This document shows, in pieces, positions 42,011 through 43,561 of a DNA stretch of 43,561 nucleotides; the first letter of the stretch is position 1, and each line of letters starts with the position of its first letter. A model generated the notes under the pieces. That model had not been told where the DNA came from. It made no database searches and saw nothing but the letters and a program-made list of their open reading frames with translations. Position numbers and translations under genes: made by a program. This stretch comes from CALIKS01 sp964440295. Lineage in GTDB: Archaea; Thermoproteota; Nitrososphaeria_A; Caldarchaeales; Calditenuaceae. Location of the stretch: contig CAYTRT010000009.1 in NCBI GenBank assembly GCA_964440295.1, positions 1 to 43,561 on the forward strand, in the 5' to 3' direction.

Positions 42011-42904
42011 CTACCTACATGCTTGAACACTATCAAGTAGCTCTACTATCTGGCTTGGAGTCTGCGCCACCCTGACACCAGCGTTCATCAATGCTTTTAT
42101 CTTAGATTCCGCATCTCCAGTCCCCATCGATATAATTGCACCCGCATGTCCCATTCTTTTTCCTGGCGGCGCTGTCCTGCCTGCTACATATGCGACCACG
42201 GGCTTTCCATACTTGACTTGAGTGAGGTACTGAGCTGCTCTCTCCTCAGCGTCGCCGCCGATCTCTCCAATTATGACTACGCTCAGGGTGTCTTTATCCT
42301 GTCTAAACATCTCTAATACCTCGGTTAGACTTGTGCCCACTACGGGGTCGCCCCCGATCCCAATCGCGGTGCTCTGCCCTATTCCGGTCCTCGTCAGGTT
42401 CATGGCTACCTCGTACGTGAGGGTTCCGCTGCGGGAAACTATGCCCACCGGGCCGGGAGAGAAGAGGTTAGAGGGCATTATTCCGACCTTGCATTTCCTA
42501 GGAGTTATTAAGCCCGGGCAGTTTGGACCGACTATTCTCGAGCCACTAAGCCTAGCGTATCTAATCAGTTTAAGAGTCTCGTGTATCGGAATACCCTCAG
42601 TAATGACTACTACTAGCTTTATGCCTGCATCAATCGCCTCGTAGCAGGCATCCAAGGCTGACAGCGCAGGCACAAACACAATCGATGCATTGATCTCCGG
42701 ATGCTCTTTAATAGCCTCCTCAACGCTGTCATAAACCTTTACCCCAAAGACCACTGACCCGCCCTTACCGGGAGAGACGCCTGCGACCACCCTAGTACCA
42801 TAACTCAGCATCGCCTCAGTGTGTGTCCGTCCCTCCCTGCCAGTTATGCCCTGAACCAACACCCTAGTATTCTCATCTATCAGAATACCCACGCCGCGCC
42901 TCAA
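42011..42904 (-). CDS. sucD: Succinyl-CoA ligase alpha subunit
   Basis: SucD is the CoA-binding alpha subunit of ADP/GDP-forming succinyl-CoA synthetase in the citric acid cycle. The 297-residue protein has the CoA site VQGITGREGRTHTEAMLSYG, GPNCPG, and the phosphorylated histidine H253 in KRMGHAGAIIS. The beta subunit gene sucC, usually adjacent, is neither directly upstream nor downstream. The TTG start at 42904 lies about 28 nt after the TATA element at 42926-42937. A related acyl-CoA ligase alpha subunit is possible. Confidence 0.9.
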   Translation of the reverse strand: MRRGVGILIDENTRVLVQGITGREGRTHTEAMLSYGTRVVAGVSPGKGGSVVFGVKVYDSVEEAIKEHPEINASIVFVPALSALDACYEAIDAGIKLVVVITEGIPIHETLKLIRYARLSGSRIVGPNCPGLITPRKCKVGIMPSNLFSPGPVGIVSRSGTLTYEVAMNLTRTGIGQSTAIGIGGDPVVGTSLTEVLEMFRQDKDTLSVVIIGEIGGDAEERAAQYLTQVKYGKPVVAYVAGRTAPPGKRMGHAGAIISMGTGDAESKIKALMNAGVRVAQTPSQIVELLDSVQACR

Positions 42905-42925
42905 AATAAGTCAGAAACATAGACT

Positions 42926-42937
42926 AAATAATATTTT
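42926..42937 (-). promoter_or_regulatory. TATA box of sucD
   Basis: AAAATATTATTT on the minus strand is centred about 27-28 nt before the TTG at 42904, as expected for a leaderless archaeal mRNA. It shows that sucD has its own promoter and is not read only from the DUF364 gene. Confidence 0.45.
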
Positions 42938-42951
42938 GTCTCGAAAGGAGC

Positions 42952-43561
42952 CTACGTAGAGGTAAAGCAAAGTCTCTCAAAGTTAAATTCATATGACGCC
43001 GCTGCTATGGTTACGCCATAGAAAATCAGTCTTTTTCCTCTACTAAGCCTGACTATGTCGTCTATAGTGTTATTTACGATTGTTGTACCAGTTGCTAAGA
43101 CTACATCGCTCCAAGAGATGGCATCCATATTTGACTCGTATGGCTCGATCAATATTCCATGCTTCGTCTGCCCGATATTAGTAGGATCCATATCAGTGAC
43201 GCGGAAGTTATTGAATTTTTTTGATACGTAGTAAGCTATGGCTGGTTGAAATCCTATCATTAATAACTTAGCATCAGGCTTTATGGTCGAAGCCAAATAC
43301 TCCGCAATTTTTTTACTGCATAATTCGGGTCCTTCATTTTTGCAGTGTACAGTATTTGTAATCAACCCGAGATATCTATATGTAGCGTTGGCTGTTGCGA
43401 TAAATATGCCTCTTTCATGATTTGTAGAAAGTTTTAACTGATTGATCGATCTTAAACTTCCCTCATAATATTTCGGCTCATCGGTGTATGCCTGTCCAAG
43501 CGCTCCATGATATCGGGTTGAAGATTGCCGTGACCTCGACCGGTAAAGACTTGGACTCGCA
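42952..43561 (-). CDS. DUF4213/DUF364 protein, 5' end cut by window edge
   Basis: The frame is open from the stop at 42952-42954 to the right edge, giving 202 residues without a start. The N-terminal visible part (LGQAYTDEPKYYEGSL, HERGIFIATANATYRYLG) resembles DUF4213. The rest (LLMIGFQPAIAYYVS, VTDMDPTNIG, VLATGTTIVNNTIDDI) matches DUF364, a putative metal-chelation family. A TTG at 43365 is inside this reading frame and is not the start, because the homologous N-terminal domain lies before it. Function in the family is unproven. sucD follows after a 47-bp gap containing its own promoter. Confidence 0.78.
   Translation of the reverse strand, partial: ASPSLYRSRSRQSSTRYHGALGQAYTDEPKYYEGSLRSINQLKLSTNHERGIFIATANATYRYLGLITNTVHCKNEGPELCSKKIAEYLASTIKPDAKLLMIGFQPAIAYYVSKKFNNFRVTDMDPTNIGQTKHGILIEPYESNMDAISWSDVVLATGTTIVNNTIDDIVRLSRGKRLIFYGVTIAAASYEFNFERLCFTST

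Noticed and set aside
1..43561. CRISPR arrays, insertion sequences or integrated elements
   Set aside because: I saw no regularly spaced repeats, transposase or integrase motifs, nor a second copy of part of the tRNA gene.

Overview
This window comes from a thermophilic archaeon, most likely of the Thermoproteota (TACK) side. The evidence is a complete reverse gyrase, transcription factor B, subunits of an A-type ATPase, TiaS, TtuA, DPH6, a Sulfolobus-type N-terminal acetyltransferase, a GGR-family reductase and archaeal eIF1. Many genes start with TTG or GTG about 25-30 nt after a TATA box, i.e. they look leaderless. No rRNA or other marker in the window lets me name a genus. I find no insertion sequence, CRISPR array or integrated element.

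Layout. 1-993 is a nuclease-like gene cut by the left edge. 1163-5168 holds amino-acid biosynthesis (ilvD, a leuB-like dehydrogenase), diphthamide synthesis and a Nudix hydrolase. 5215-14630 holds information and energy genes: reverse gyrase, tRNA thiolation, hisS, a DUF92 membrane protein, ATPase subunits B and D in divergent orientation, and tRNA-Arg(TCG). 14745-19299 holds a GGR-family reductase, YjbQ, hisC, tiaS and a RAM-domain protein. 19429-28287 is the most unusual metabolic stretch: an ABC-2 transporter, a tandem-SIS protein, a relative of F420-dependent glucose-6-phosphate dehydrogenase, a cyclase-family hydrolase, a small zinc peptidase, a full-length 6-phosphogluconate dehydrogenase, a degenerate LarA relative and an M50 membrane protease.

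28385-37703 holds an N-terminal acetyltransferase, a sugar nucleotidyltransferase, cysS, tfb, tatA, eIF1, a hexapeptide-repeat protein, a Mer-like F420 enzyme coupled to a small unknown protein, an exported-protein/DUF4129 pair and a HAD phosphatase. 37822-43561 holds a thiolase with a DUF35 partner, a PPP-family phosphatase, a striking membrane protein (exported domain, Tyr/Leu coiled coil, membrane helix, cytoplasmic AbrB-like domain), sucD without sucC, and a DUF4213/DUF364 gene cut by the right edge.

The two most promising leads are the membrane-anchored AbrB-like protein at 40468-41838 and the possible F420-linked sugar-phosphate oxidation cluster at 21131-27221. Genes are packed tightly, and many convergent pairs overlap at their 3' ends. 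No gene-free stretch exceeds 300 bp; the longest is about 238 bp, before 31676.
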